From NCBI RefSeq assembly GCF_016773205.1, contig NZ_JAETWB010000012.1, positions 1 through 64,000 on the forward strand: a stretch of DNA of 64,000 bases. Direction: 5' to 3'. The notes beneath the pieces were generated by a model, which was given only the letters and a program-made list of their open reading frames with translations, had not been told where the DNA came from and did no database searches. The translations under genes were made by a program, and so were the position numbers. This DNA comes from Belnapia arida (lineage in GTDB: Bacteria; Pseudomonadota; Alphaproteobacteria; Acetobacterales; Acetobacteraceae). The stretch's first letter is position 1. Each line of letters opens with the position of its first letter. Shown in pieces: positions 46,389-55,698 of the stretch.

Positions 46389-47321
46389 TCAGGTCCAGAG
46401 CCTTTCCCGCTGCAGGTTGCCGTAGAGCCCGGCGACGAACTCGCCATAGCCGTTGAAGAGCTGCGTCGGCACTCGCTCGCCCGTGCCGAGCACCCGCTCG
46501 CTCGCCTGGCTCCAGCGCGGATGCGGCACTTCCGGGTTGATATTAGCCCAGAAGCCATATTCCTGCGGCTGGATGGCCTCCCAAAAGCTCTTCGGCCGCT
46601 CCGCCACCAGGCTGATGCGTGTCAGCGACTTGCCTGCCTTGAAACCGTATTTCCAGGGCTGGTGAAAGCGGATCGGCCCGCCATTCTGCGCCAGCAGCGG
46701 CTTGCCATAGGCCCCGACGACCAGGAAGGATAGGTCGTTCCCCGCCTCCTCAATGGTGCAGCCCTCGACATAAGGCCAAGGGTACCAGGACTGCCGCAGC
46801 CCCGGCATCACCGCCGGCAAGGCCGCCGTTTCGAAGCGCACATACTTGGCTCCTGCCTGCACGCCGACAGCCGACAGGAGCGCTGAGAGCGGGAAGCCCG
46901 TCCAGGGCACCACCATCGACCATGCCTCGACGCAGCGCAGCCGATAGACGCGCTCCTCCACCGGCATGGCCTTGGTCAGGTCCTCGACCGAGAACTCCCG
47001 CGGTCGGTCCACCAGCCCGTCGACTTTCACTGTCCAGGGCGAGAGCGGTAGCTTCTGCGCGGGTCGGTAGATGCCCTTGTCGGTGCCGAACTCGTAGAAG
47101 TTGTTGTAGGTGGTTGCCTCTCGCTCGGCCGTGATGGCGCGGCCGGGCTCGTACCGGGCGTTGCGCGCGGCCGCCGGGAAATCCGCCGCCCGCGCCAGCC
47201 CAGGCAGCCCGATCGAGGCCAGCCCCGCCGCCTTCAGCGCCGTCCGCCGGCCGAATACCAGCGCCTCCGGCGTCACCGCGCTTTCCGGCATCTCCCAGCC
47301 ACGGCGCCTGCGAATGAACAT
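46389..47321 (-). CDS. msrP: Methionine sulfoxide reductase catalytic subunit MsrP
   Basis: 310 aa from ATG 47321, which has AGGAG 7 bp upstream; an ATG 6 bp earlier lies too close to it. A Tat signal (GRRTALKAAGLASIG) is followed by the sulfite-oxidase-fold molybdopterin domain; Cys130 in RLRCVEAWSMVVPW is the expected molybdenum ligand. MsrP repairs oxidised methionines of periplasmic proteins with electrons from the haem membrane protein MsrQ. No msrQ is adjacent in this window. It is divergent from the CtrA-like regulator gene. Confidence 0.92.
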   Translation of the reverse strand: MFIRRRRGWEMPESAVTPEALVFGRRTALKAAGLASIGLPGLARAADFPAAARNARYEPGRAITAEREATTYNNFYEFGTDKGIYRPAQKLPLSPWTVKVDGLVDRPREFSVEDLTKAMPVEERVYRLRCVEAWSMVVPWTGFPLSALLSAVGVQAGAKYVRFETAALPAVMPGLRQSWYPWPYVEGCTIEEAGNDLSFLVVGAYGKPLLAQNGGPIRFHQPWKYGFKAGKSLTRISLVAERPKSFWEAIQPQEYGFWANINPEVPHPRWSQASERVLGTGERVPTQLFNGYGEFVAGLYGNLQRERLWT

Positions 47322-47511
47322 CTCCATACTCCTAGGGCAAGGGCAGGCTACGAAGCAGCCTGTCTGATTTGGCCTCGCACAGGTGTTTCGCCAGAGCCAC
47401 AGCAAGGGTTACCGACACACGCATCGCGCGAATTGGATTGTATTCCATATCCTGCACACTATCCTGTGATCACCAACGGCCTTGCAGACGATCCACCTGG
47501 CGGAGCAGCGC

Positions 47512-48291
47512 ATGCACATCCTCCTTGCCTCCCCTTCGGCCAACGCCGCGACCCTTGTCGCAGGCCTCGCCGATCTCGGCCTCCGCTGTGACGATATCGA
47601 CACCTTGGACGACCTGCCCTCCGCCCTTGCGCTGAGCGGGCCCTATGACGGCCTCATCCTGCGCATCGACGGCCCCGTCCGCGAGGCCCAGACCGCCATC
47701 GCCGATCTCCGCCGACGCGGCCTCAACCTGCCTGTTGCCGTGCTCTGCGGCCGCACCGCGCAGCCGGCCGAGGAGGAAGCGCTGCTTCACGCCGGCGCCG
47801 ATGACGTACTCGCCAACCCGATCCATCTCCGTGTGCTGGCCGCCCGGCTCCAGGCCCTTGCCCGCCGCGCCCGCGGCCATGCCAGCGCCCGCCTGGTCTG
47901 TGGCAACGTCACGCTCGATCAGGCGCAACACGCCGCCGTGGTCGATGGCCGTCGCGTCAACCTGACCGCCCGTGAATTCGACTTCCTCGAGACGCTGATG
48001 CTGCACAAGGGGGTGCTCCTGACCAAGGAACGCTTCATGAGCAGCCTCTATGCCGACGGCATGGCGCCTGATTCCAAGATCGTCGACGTCTTCGTCTGCA
48101 AGCTGCGCCGGAAGCTCGCCGATTGCGGCGCGGCGGAGATGATCCGCACCGTCTGGGGCCGCGGCTATGTCGCCTTCGAGCCGAGCCCGGCCGCGGTCGA
48201 GACCGCGCGCAACGCCCGCCGGCCGGAAGCCGCCATCGATCCGGTCCCGCGGGGGTGGACGCGCCGGAGCCAAGTGCTGGCGACCGCCTGA
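47512..48291 (+). CDS. CtrA-like response regulator with a degenerate receiver
   Basis: 259 aa from ATG 47512 (GGAG 9 bp upstream). The C-terminal winged helix is CtrA-type: VNLTAREFDFLETLML, KGVLLTKERFMSSLY, KIVDVFVCKLRRKL and TVWGRGYVAFEP. In the receiver, the acidic pair of CtrA (Glu7-Asp8-Asp9) is Ser-Pro-Ser, the phosphoacceptor Asp51 is Arg51, and the conserved Lys before Pro is Asn102. It therefore should not be phosphorylated and probably binds DNA constitutively or responds to another cue. A 35-residue tail follows the DNA-binding domain. Targets are unknown. Confidence 0.85.
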   Translation: MHILLASPSANAATLVAGLADLGLRCDDIDTLDDLPSALALSGPYDGLILRIDGPVREAQTAIADLRRRGLNLPVAVLCGRTAQPAEEEALLHAGADDVLANPIHLRVLAARLQALARRARGHASARLVCGNVTLDQAQHAAVVDGRRVNLTAREFDFLETLMLHKGVLLTKERFMSSLYADGMAPDSKIVDVFVCKLRRKLADCGAAEMIRTVWGRGYVAFEPSPAAVETARNARRPEAAIDPVPRGWTRRSQVLATA

Positions 48292-48446
48292 GCCGGGAAG
48301 CAGGGATCGGCGGCCTAGCCTCCGATCCAATGGCCATGCTCCGGCTTCCTTTACCGCGCTGTTCGCCATCCCTAAAGCCTGGCTTGGCACGCCCCTTGCG
48401 CTGAACCCCTCCGCCGCCCGCATGCCGCGGGCGCGGGAACCCAGCG

Positions 48447-49178
48447 ATGCCCCGTCACCGCCTGCTCTTCGTCCTGGCGCTGCTTCTGCTTCCCCTGCCC
48501 GCCGCGGCAACGCCGAATGGCTCGTGCGAGGCCGCCATCGCCACGGTGGAGCGCGAGGCAGGCCTTCCGTCACGCCTCCTGGCCGCCATCGCCCGCGTCG
48601 AATCCGGCCGCCGCAACCCGGCCACCGGCACGCTCGAGCCCTGGCCCTGGACCATCAATGCGGAGGGGCGCGGCAGCTTCTTCCCAGACAAGGCGGCAGC
48701 TATTGCCGCCGTCCGCTCCCTCCAGGCCCAGGGCATGCGATCCATCGACATCGGCTGCATGCAGATCAACCTGCGCCACCATCCGAACGCCTTCGTCAGC
48801 CTGGACGAGGCCTTCGATCCGCTCGCGAATGCCCGTTACGCCGCCCGCTTCCTGAACGAGCTGAAATCCACCCGTGCCGACTGGATGGCAGCCGCCGCCG
48901 CCTATCATTCCCAGACACCGGAACATGCCGAGCCCTACCGCGCCCGAGTCGCTGCCGCCTGGGCACAGGAGCAAGCGCGGCCGACGCCCGCGCCACAGGT
49001 GGCGCTGCCCCTCTTTCGCCCGAGCCAGCCCGGCGGCGGCTTCATGCTCTCGAACGGCGCCGACCGCGCTCCGGTCCTCGCCAATGCAAATCCAGGAAGC
49101 GGCCGCGGTCTTTCCGCCTATCGCGCCGCACCCATCCCCCTCGCCGGCCGTATGGCGATGCCGCCGCCGCGGCTCTAA
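48447..49178 (+). CDS. Lytic transglycosylase (SLT domain)
   Basis: 243 aa. The signal peptide is LLFVLALLLLPLPAAATP. The catalytic Glu52 lies in LLAAIARVESG, followed by GCMQINLRHHPNAF and YARFLN-like NARYAARFLNEL, the SLT family-1 pattern. It cleaves peptidoglycan glycan strands, often to let an envelope machine pass. The C-terminal 80 residues are Pro/Ala-rich and probably disordered. It follows the CtrA-like gene by 155 bp and may be under its control, which is inference. Confidence 0.9.
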   Translation: MPRHRLLFVLALLLLPLPAAATPNGSCEAAIATVEREAGLPSRLLAAIARVESGRRNPATGTLEPWPWTINAEGRGSFFPDKAAAIAAVRSLQAQGMRSIDIGCMQINLRHHPNAFVSLDEAFDPLANARYAARFLNELKSTRADWMAAAAAYHSQTPEHAEPYRARVAAAWAQEQARPTPAPQVALPLFRPSQPGGGFMLSNGADRAPVLANANPGSGRGLSAYRAAPIPLAGRMAMPPPRL

Positions 49179-49645
49179 TTCGCGTTGTTGAAGATCCGCT
49201 GGATCACCCGGTCCCCGACGCGCAGCCCCAGCCGTTCCGCCGTCCCCGCCGCCAGTTCCAGCGTCGCCCGCACCGGCCCGCGGCTGTCGATGGCCGCGAG
49301 GGAATAGGGCACCGTCCGCTCCGCAATCCGGTGGATGCGCCCATCCGCGCCGATGAAGACCATGTCGAGCGGGGCGACGGTGTTGCGCATCCACATGCTG
49401 GACTCGCGCGGCTGCCCCCAGTCGAACAGCATCCCCTCATCTGCCCCGACGCTCGGGCGGAACATCAGCCCGACCATCTGCTGCTCCATGGTCAGCGCCA
49501 TCTCCACCCGGAATTCATGCCGCTTGCCGTCGCGCGTGACGATGGCGAGCTTCTCCTCGGGCAGCCGCGGCTGCGGTTCGGTCTGGGCGAGGGCGGGGGT
49601 GGCTAGGAGGAGGCCGACGAGGCCGAGCAGGGAGCGTCGAAACAT
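49175..49645 (-). CDS. DUF192 family exported protein
   Basis: 156 aa from ATG 49645. The signal peptide is SLLGLVGLLLATPALAQ. The DUF192 core is complete: FRVEMALTMEQQMVGLMFR, GMLFDWGQPRESSMWMRNT and PLDMVFIGADGRI. The family is widespread and uncharacterised. It converges on the transglycosylase, with overlapping stops. An ATG at 49717 is in frame but lies before the signal peptide. Confidence 0.9.
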   Translation of the reverse strand: MFRRSLLGLVGLLLATPALAQTEPQPRLPEEKLAIVTRDGKRHEFRVEMALTMEQQMVGLMFRPSVGADEGMLFDWGQPRESSMWMRNTVAPLDMVFIGADGRIHRIAERTVPYSLAAIDSRGPVRATLELAAGTAERLGLRVGDRVIQRIFNNAN

Positions 49646-49691
49646 GGCGGCCAGCTTGGCATCAGCGCGGCCCGCCGACCATACTCCCCGC

Positions 49692-50582
49692 ATGGAAGCG
49701 CTCCGCACCATCCGCACCCCGAAACTCGAGATCGCCTATGCGGAGGCGGGCCCGCCCGACGGTCCACCCGTCCTGCTGCTGCACGGCTTCCCCTATGCCC
49801 CGCACGCCTACGCGGAGGTCGTGCCTCGCCTCGCCGCCGGCCGCCGCTGCATCATCCCCTATCTGCGCGGCTATGGCCCGACCCGCTTCCTCTCGCCCGA
49901 GACGCCCCGATCCGGCCAGCAGGCCGCACTCGGCCAGGACCTGCTTGATCTGCTCGACGCGCTTGCCATCCCTTGCGCGACCCTCGCCGGCTATGATTGG
50001 GGCGGTCGCGCCGCCTGCATCGTCGCGGCGCTTTGGCCGGAGCGCGTCGCCGGCCTCGTCTCCTGCACCGGCTACAACGTCCAGGACATCGCCGGCTCGG
50101 CGAAGCCGGCCTCCCCGGAGCAGGAGCACCGCCTCTGGTATCAATACTACTTCCACACCGAGCGCGGTCGCGCCGGGTTGGAGGTCGACCGCCGTGGCAT
50201 CGCCCGCCTGCTCTGGCGCCTCTGGTCACCCGAGTGGCATTTCGACGCCACCACCTTCGCCGCCAGCGCCAGCACCTTCGACAACCCGGATTTCGTCCCG
50301 GTGGTGATCCAGTCCTATCGCCACCGCTTCGGCTATGCCGGGGGCGACCCGGCGCTGGAGCCGATCGAGGCCGCCCTCGCCCGACAGCCCCGCATCACGG
50401 TGCCGACCATCGCCCCGCATGGCGGTGCCGATGGCGTCGGCCCAGCCGCGGCCTCCGCCGACCACCACCGCCATTTCACCGGTCCCTATGAGCGCCGCGT
50501 GCTGCCCGGCATCGGCCACAATGTGCCGCAGGAAGCGCCGGAGGCCTTTGCCCAGGCGGTGCTCGACCTACCCTCGGCCTGA
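49692..50582 (+). CDS. Alpha/beta hydrolase, epoxide hydrolase/haloalkane dehalogenase type
   Basis: 296 aa from ATG 49692. It has PVLLLHGFPYAPHAYAEV (oxyanion HG), the nucleophile elbow LAGYDWGGRAA with Asp as nucleophile, and a C-terminal LPGIGHNVPQEAP with the catalytic His. An Asp nucleophile in GxDWGG fits epoxide hydrolases and dehalogenases rather than esterases. The physiological substrate is unknown. It is divergent from the DUF192 gene. Confidence 0.88.
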   Translation: MEALRTIRTPKLEIAYAEAGPPDGPPVLLLHGFPYAPHAYAEVVPRLAAGRRCIIPYLRGYGPTRFLSPETPRSGQQAALGQDLLDLLDALAIPCATLAGYDWGGRAACIVAALWPERVAGLVSCTGYNVQDIAGSAKPASPEQEHRLWYQYYFHTERGRAGLEVDRRGIARLLWRLWSPEWHFDATTFAASASTFDNPDFVPVVIQSYRHRFGYAGGDPALEPIEAALARQPRITVPTIAPHGGADGVGPAAASADHHRHFTGPYERRVLPGIGHNVPQEAPEAFAQAVLDLPSA

Positions 50583-50589
50583 CCAGGCC

Positions 50590-51777
50590 TCACCCCGCCG
50601 CGGCCAGGGCCGGTCGTTCCTCCTCCACCCGCCGCAGGCGCTCCAGCAGTGCCGACACGCCTGCCACGTCCACATTGGCGAAGGCGATGCGCAGATGCCG
50701 CTCCGCCCCGGCGAAGGCCGGGCCGGGCAATGCCATCAGCCCATGCTCTGTCGCCAGGTGCCGCGCCACGTCCCAGGCCGAGGCCTCGCCGAAGGGGTGC
50801 CGCACATAGGCGAAATAGGCCCCAAGAGCCTCCAGCCGCCATCCGGCCAGATCCTTGAAGCCGGCGCGCAGGGCCCGCCCCCGCGCGTCCATCTCCGTCC
50901 GCTTCTCCTCCCGCCAGCCCGCCAGCGCATCGATCCCCCAGGCTACCGCAGCCTGGGCCGGCCGGTTGGCGCAGATCTGCACGCAATCCATCACCTTGCC
51001 GAGCTGCGGCAGCAGCACCTCCGGCGCCGCCAGCGCCCCCAGCCGATGCCCCGGAATGGCGAAGGATTTGGAGAAACTGTAGAGTTGAACGAGGTTTTCC
51101 GGCCATCCTTCCCCCTGCAGCAGCCCATGCGGCGCACCATGCCCGGGCGGCAGGAAGTCCCGATAGGTTTCGTCCAGCACCAGCCAGATCCCCCGCCGCC
51201 GGCACAGTGCATGGAATCGCGCGACGAGCGCCGGTGGGTAGGCCGCCCCGGTCGGATTGTTCGGCGTCACCAGGACGATGGCTCGCACCCGGCCATCGAT
51301 CAGCGCCTCCGCCGCTTGCGGATCGGGCAGGAAGCCCGGGCCGCAGGGCAGGCCCCGCGCTTCGATCCCCAGCATGTCGAGCGACATCGCATGGTTGAAA
51401 TACCAGGGCGTGGGCACGATCACCGCATCGCCGCGCCCGGCCAGCGCCATCATGGCCACGAAATAGGCCTGGTTGCAGCCAGCGGTGATGGCAACATTCT
51501 GCGCCGCACAACTCCCGCCATAAAGCCTGCGCAGATGCGCCGCATAGGCTTCCCGCAGCGCGGCGTCTCCCTGGATCGGCCCATAAGCGGCCGCCTCCGC
51601 GCTACCCGCCGCCGCCGCAAGCCGCTCCAGCATCTCCGGCGGCGGCGGATAGGCCGGCACTGCCTGACAGAGATTCATCAGCGGCCCATGCTTCCCGTCA
51701 TAGCGCCGGCCCCAGGCCTGGATTTCGGGGATGGGCGGGCTGCCGGTATCGATCAGTCGGGGGTTGAGTCTCGGCAT
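50590..51777 (-). CDS. PLP-dependent aminotransferase, class I
   Basis: 395 aa. It has VTPNNPTGAAY (Asn174 region), Asp202 in LVLDETYRDF, and Lys237 in YSFSKSFAIPGHRLG as the Schiff-base lysine. This is the aspartate aminotransferase superfamily fold I, subgroup of amino-acid/aromatic transaminases. Substrate cannot be told from sequence. It converges on the hydrolase, with 7 bp between the stops. Confidence 0.9.
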   Translation of the reverse strand: MPRLNPRLIDTGSPPIPEIQAWGRRYDGKHGPLMNLCQAVPAYPPPPEMLERLAAAAGSAEAAAYGPIQGDAALREAYAAHLRRLYGGSCAAQNVAITAGCNQAYFVAMMALAGRGDAVIVPTPWYFNHAMSLDMLGIEARGLPCGPGFLPDPQAAEALIDGRVRAIVLVTPNNPTGAAYPPALVARFHALCRRRGIWLVLDETYRDFLPPGHGAPHGLLQGEGWPENLVQLYSFSKSFAIPGHRLGALAAPEVLLPQLGKVMDCVQICANRPAQAAVAWGIDALAGWREEKRTEMDARGRALRAGFKDLAGWRLEALGAYFAYVRHPFGEASAWDVARHLATEHGLMALPGPAFAGAERHLRIAFANVDVAGVSALLERLRRVEEERPALAAAG

Positions 51778-51804
51778 TGCAGATCCTGTAAGGGGGATGA
51801 ACCC

Positions 51805-52932
51805 CTAACGTACCGGCGGCGCGATGGTGGCGAGGTCCCGCACTACGGCCGCCGCCACCCGCTGCACCGCCGCCCGCACCACGCCCGGCCGCGGCATATC
51901 CCGCAGGGTCGTGAACCAGTGGTCCGGCGGATTTCGCCCAGCCGCCCGCCCGAAGCGCAGCGCCCGCAGCACCTGTTCTGCGGCGGGTGGCAGCCGCTCC
52001 GGGATGTCATACCCGTTGAGTACCGCCCAGACCCCCGCCCAGCACCGCCCGACCGTCCAGGGATTATACCCGCCGCCCCCCAGGACCAGCAGCCGCGGCG
52101 CCAACCCCATCAGCGCCCGCACCACCCCCCAATGCGCATTGTTGGAGAGCGCGAGGCGCGAGAGCGGGTCCTCCTCCAGTGCATCCGCCCCGCATTGCAG
52201 CATGATCGCCTGCGGCTGCAGGCGCAGCGTGATGGGCAGGATCGCCTGATGCAACACCCAGAGCATCTCGGAATCGTTGAAACCAGGCGGCACCGGCAGA
52301 TTACGCGCCGCCCCACCCGCCCGGTCCTCCACCGCCCCGGTTTGCGGCCAACGTCCCGCTTCATGCACAGAGAGGGTGAAGACCCGCGGATCGTCCCGGA
52401 AGGCGTCCTGCACCCCATCTCCGTGATGCGCATCGATATCGACATAGAGGACATTGTCGAGCCCGGCATCGAGCCAAGTCAGCAGCCCGAGCACCGGGTC
52501 GTTGAGGTAGCAGAAGCCGCTCGCCCGGTCCGTCCGCCCGTGATGCGTCCCGCCACCCAGACAATAGACCACCCCACCCTTTGCGGTGAGCCTGGCGGCC
52601 AGCATGCATCCGCCCGCGCTGGTCGCCGGCCGGGAGAAGACCTCCCGGTAGACCGGGTTGCCATGCGCCCCGATATGGAAGCGCGCCTGGTCCTCCGGCG
52701 TCGCCCGCTGCATCGCCTCCGCCCGCTGCAACGCGGCGATGTAGTCTGGCGCATGAAACCGCGCGAGTTCCGCCGGCGTCGCCATCGGCGCCTCGATCCA
52801 GCCGCCCGGCGGCAGCCAGCCCAGCGCCTCGATCAGGTCGAGCGCCGTCGAGACGCGGGGGATCGCCAGCGGATGCTTTGGCCCATAGGAGGAGTGCCGG
52901 TAGATCTCCGAGCCGATGAGCTGCGGCGTCAC
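51805..52932 (-). CDS. Histone deacetylase-family protein, AcuC-like
   Basis: 375 aa from ATG 52932, overlapping the tpiA stop as ATGA. It contains [20 protein letters not shown] (His-His charge relay), [16 protein letters not shown] (zinc ligands Asp and His), [16 protein letters not shown] (zinc Asp) and [15 protein letters not shown]. It is a zinc-dependent deacetylase; AcuC proteins deacetylate acetyl-CoA synthetase, and others act on acetylpolyamines. Confidence 0.9.
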   Translation of the reverse strand: MTPQLIGSEIYRHSSYGPKHPLAIPRVSTALDLIEALGWLPPGGWIEAPMATPAELARFHAPDYIAALQRAEAMQRATPEDQARFHIGAHGNPVYREVFSRPATSAGGCMLAARLTAKGGVVYCLGGGTHHGRTDRASGFCYLNDPVLGLLTWLDAGLDNVLYVDIDAHHGDGVQDAFRDDPRVFTLSVHEAGRWPQTGAVEDRAGGAARNLPVPPGFNDSEMLWVLHQAILPITLRLQPQAIMLQCGADALEEDPLSRLALSNNAHWGVVRALMGLAPRLLVLGGGGYNPWTVGRCWAGVWAVLNGYDIPERLPPAAEQVLRALRFGRAAGRNPPDHWFTTLRDMPRPGVVRAAVQRVAAAVVRDLATIAPPVR

Positions 52933-53687
52933 GCGGCGTCCGGCACCCCCGCAGCAATCGCCAGGAAATCCGCCGCTGCCAGGCTCGCCCCGCCGACCAA
53001 GGCCCCATCGACATGCGGCAGCGCCAGGATGGCCTTCGCGTTGCCTGGCTTCACCGAGCCGCCATAGAGGATACGCAGCCCCCCGCCTGGCGTGCCAAAT
53101 CGCCCTTCCAGGTTGGCCCGGATCGCCGCGTGGATGGCCGCGATCTCCGCCTCGGTCGGCGTCCGCCCGGTGCCGATGGCCCAGACCGGCTCATAGGCGA
53201 CGACGCCCCCGGCGGCCGCAAATCCATCCGGCAGGCTGCCATCGAGCTGCTGGGTAACGACGGTCTCCGCGTCGCCCGCCAGCCGCTGCGCCTCGCTCTC
53301 CCCGACGCAGACGATGGGGACGAGCCCCGCCGCCAGCGCCGCCTCCGCCTTGGACCGCACCATGGCATCCGTCTCGCCATGATCCGCCCGCCGCTCGGAA
53401 TGGCCGAGGATCACGTAGGTGGCCCCGACGTCCTGCAGCATCGCCGCCGCCACGTCGCCGGTATGGGCGCCCTTCTCCCGTGCATGGCAATCCTGCCCAC
53501 CGAGTGCGATATCGGCTCCCAGGGCGCCCCCGACCGGCACCAGATAGGGAAAGGGCGGGCAGACCAGCAACTCGGCCCGCGCCCCTGCCGCGCCGGCCCG
53601 GACCCCTTCGGCCAGCGCCCCGGCCTCGAGCAGGGTGCCGTGCATCTTCCAATTGCCGGCGATCAACGGGCGCACTCCGGGGGTCAT
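52929..53687 (-). CDS. tpiA: Triosephosphate isomerase
   Basis: 252 aa from ATG 53687. The catalytic residues are Lys14 (GNWKMH), His96 ([10 protein letters not shown]) and Glu166 ([11 protein letters not shown]), with the phosphate-binding [11 protein letters not shown] near the C-terminus. It interconverts dihydroxyacetone phosphate and glyceraldehyde 3-phosphate. A long open extension upstream overlaps the divergent foldase gene and is not coding. It is coupled to the deacetylase gene. Confidence 0.97.
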   Translation of the reverse strand: MTPGVRPLIAGNWKMHGTLLEAGALAEGVRAGAAGARAELLVCPPFPYLVPVGGALGADIALGGQDCHAREKGAHTGDVAAAMLQDVGATYVILGHSERRADHGETDAMVRSKAEAALAAGLVPIVCVGESEAQRLAGDAETVVTQQLDGSLPDGFAAAGGVVAYEPVWAIGTGRTPTEAEIAAIHAAIRANLEGRFGTPGGGLRILYGGSVKPGNAKAILALPHVDGALVGGASLAAADFLAIAAGVPDAA

Positions 53688-53792
53688 GGCGGCATCCTCT
53701 CTGTTGGCCGAAACCGGGTATCCGCGACCAACAGGTTTGGCAACGGCCGACGCCTCCGCTATGCACCCCGCCCGGATCACAGACGGACCATC

Positions 53793-55682
53793 ATGCTCAC
53801 CGCTCTCCGCCGGCTCGCCTCGACCTGGGTCGCCAAGCTGCTCTTCGTCCTGCTGATCGGCTCCTTCGCCGTTTGGGGCATCGGCGACACAATCCGCAGC
53901 TTCGGCCAGGACAATGCCGTCGCCCGGGTCAATGGCGCGCCCATCGAGATTGAGGAGGCCCAGGCCGCCATCCGCCGGGAGATGCAGCGTCTCTCCCGCC
54001 AGCTCGGCGGCCAGTTCGACAACGACCCGCGCATCCGTCGCGCCGTCGCCCAGCAGGCGATCGAGCAGCTGATCCTCGACCGTGTCCTGCGCGCCGAGGC
54101 AAGCGATCTGGGCATTGCCGTGCCGGACCAAGCGGTGCGTGACTTCATCTTCTCGATCCAAGGCTTCCGCGGCATGAGCGGCCAGTTCGAGCGCCCGGTC
54201 TTCGAGAATTTCCTGCGCAGCAACGACCTGACCGAGGCCGGCTTCCTCGCCCTGGTCCGTGCCGACCTGGCCCGGCAACAGCTGGCGCTCGCCATCCGCT
54301 CCGGTGCCGCCATTCCCGACGCGCTGGGCAACACCTTGTTGCAGTGGCAGCAGGAGCAGCGCAGCGCCAGCCTCGTCACCCTCCCCCTCGCCGCCGCCCC
54401 CGAGCCCCCGGCGCCGGAGGAAGCCCAGCTCCGCCGCTTCCACGAGAACAACCCGGACCGCTTCTCCAGCCCCGAATACCGCGAGGCGAGCGTCGGCGTG
54501 CTGACCGCCGACCGGATCAGCCGCGAGATCGAGGTTTCCGACGCCGACCTCGCCGCCGCCTATGACTCCCGCCGCAACCAGTTCGAGACGCCGGAGCGCC
54601 GCAAGCTGGAGCAGGTGCTGGTCCAGGACGAGGAGAAGGCCAAGGCCATCGCCGCCGCCTGGTCAGGCGGCGCCGACTTCGCCACCATCACCCGCGAGGC
54701 CGACGCCGCCGGCGGACAGGCGGTGGATCTCGGCGCCATCGACCGCGCCGGCCTGCCCTTCCCGCAGCTCGCCGAAGCCGCCTTCGCAGCCGCGCCCGGC
54801 ACCGTCACCACCCCGGTGAGGACCGATTTCGGTTGGCACGTCCTCAAGGTCGAAGGCATCGAGCCAGGCGCCACCCGGCCGCTCGCCGAAGTCCGCGATC
54901 AGCTCCGTACCGACCTCACCGCCGAGAAGGCCGCCGACCTCGCCTTCGAGCGCGCCAACCAGGTGGAGGACGCGCTGGCCGCCGGCGCGACCCTCGCCGA
55001 GGTCGCACAGCGCTTCAACCTCGGCTTTGCCACCATACGCACGGATGCCAATGGCCTCGAACCCGAGGGCAAGGCGGTCGAGCTACCCGTGATCGAGGCC
55101 GCCCGCGCGCCCCTGCTGCGCACCGTCTTCACGACGGAGAAGGGCGCCGCCCCCCGCCTCGCCGAAACCGAGGCCGGATTCGTCGCCGTCGATGTGAAGG
55201 AGGTCACGCTCCCCACCCTCCGCCCCTTCGAAAGCGTCGAGCCCCAGGTCCGAGAGGCCTTCATTGCCGAGGCCAAGCGCCGCGAGATGGAGGAGCGCGC
55301 CGCCGGCCTCCTCGCCGCCGTGAAGGGCGGTAAGAGCCTGGCCGATGCCGCCCGCGAGGCCGGCTTCGGCGTCCGTGAGATCGGCGCCGTGACCCGCGAC
55401 CAGCGCGACGGGCCGGTGCCGGCCGAAATTCTCGCCCCGCTCTTCGAATTGAAGGCGAACGAGCCCACCATGGCACGGACGCGGGACGGCTTCGCCGTCG
55501 CCCAGCTCTTGGAGGTCACCCGCCCCGACCCCGCCGCCGACCCGGCGGCCCTCGCCCGCCTCAAGGCCGAGACTAGCCAGGCCATGGCCGGCGACCTTGA
55601 GACGGAATACGTCGCCGCCCTGCGCAACCGGGCCGATGTCCGCATCAACGCCCGCCTGCTCGACAGCCTCGCCCAACCCTGA
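53793..55682 (+). CDS. PpiD/SurA-like periplasmic peptidyl-prolyl isomerase
   Basis: 629 aa from ATG 53793. One N-terminal membrane helix ([17 protein letters not shown]) anchors it. A SurA_N-type chaperone region follows (residues about 40-200), then a parvulin-like domain near residues 270-360 ([32 protein letters not shown]), and a second helical part. Like E. coli PpiD it should assist proteins leaving the Sec translocon. It lies 16 bp upstream of trpE, so some readthrough is likely. Confidence 0.9.
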   Translation: MLTALRRLASTWVAKLLFVLLIGSFAVWGIGDTIRSFGQDNAVARVNGAPIEIEEAQAAIRREMQRLSRQLGGQFDNDPRIRRAVAQQAIEQLILDRVLRAEASDLGIAVPDQAVRDFIFSIQGFRGMSGQFERPVFENFLRSNDLTEAGFLALVRADLARQQLALAIRSGAAIPDALGNTLLQWQQEQRSASLVTLPLAAAPEPPAPEEAQLRRFHENNPDRFSSPEYREASVGVLTADRISREIEVSDADLAAAYDSRRNQFETPERRKLEQVLVQDEEKAKAIAAAWSGGADFATITREADAAGGQAVDLGAIDRAGLPFPQLAEAAFAAAPGTVTTPVRTDFGWHVLKVEGIEPGATRPLAEVRDQLRTDLTAEKAADLAFERANQVEDALAAGATLAEVAQRFNLGFATIRTDANGLEPEGKAVELPVIEAARAPLLRTVFTTEKGAAPRLAETEAGFVAVDVKEVTLPTLRPFESVEPQVREAFIAEAKRREMEERAAGLLAAVKGGKSLADAAREAGFGVREIGAVTRDQRDGPVPAEILAPLFELKANEPTMARTRDGFAVAQLLEVTRPDPAADPAALARLKAETSQAMAGDLETEYVAALRNRADVRINARLLDSLAQP

Positions 55683-55698
55683 ACCCGGAGCACCCGCC

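Noticed and set aside
50335-53067. 910-codon rightward frame
   Set aside because: It runs opposite three well-supported leftward genes (aminotransferase, AcuC-like, tpiA) and is rich in Arg/Pro/His as expected of antisense.
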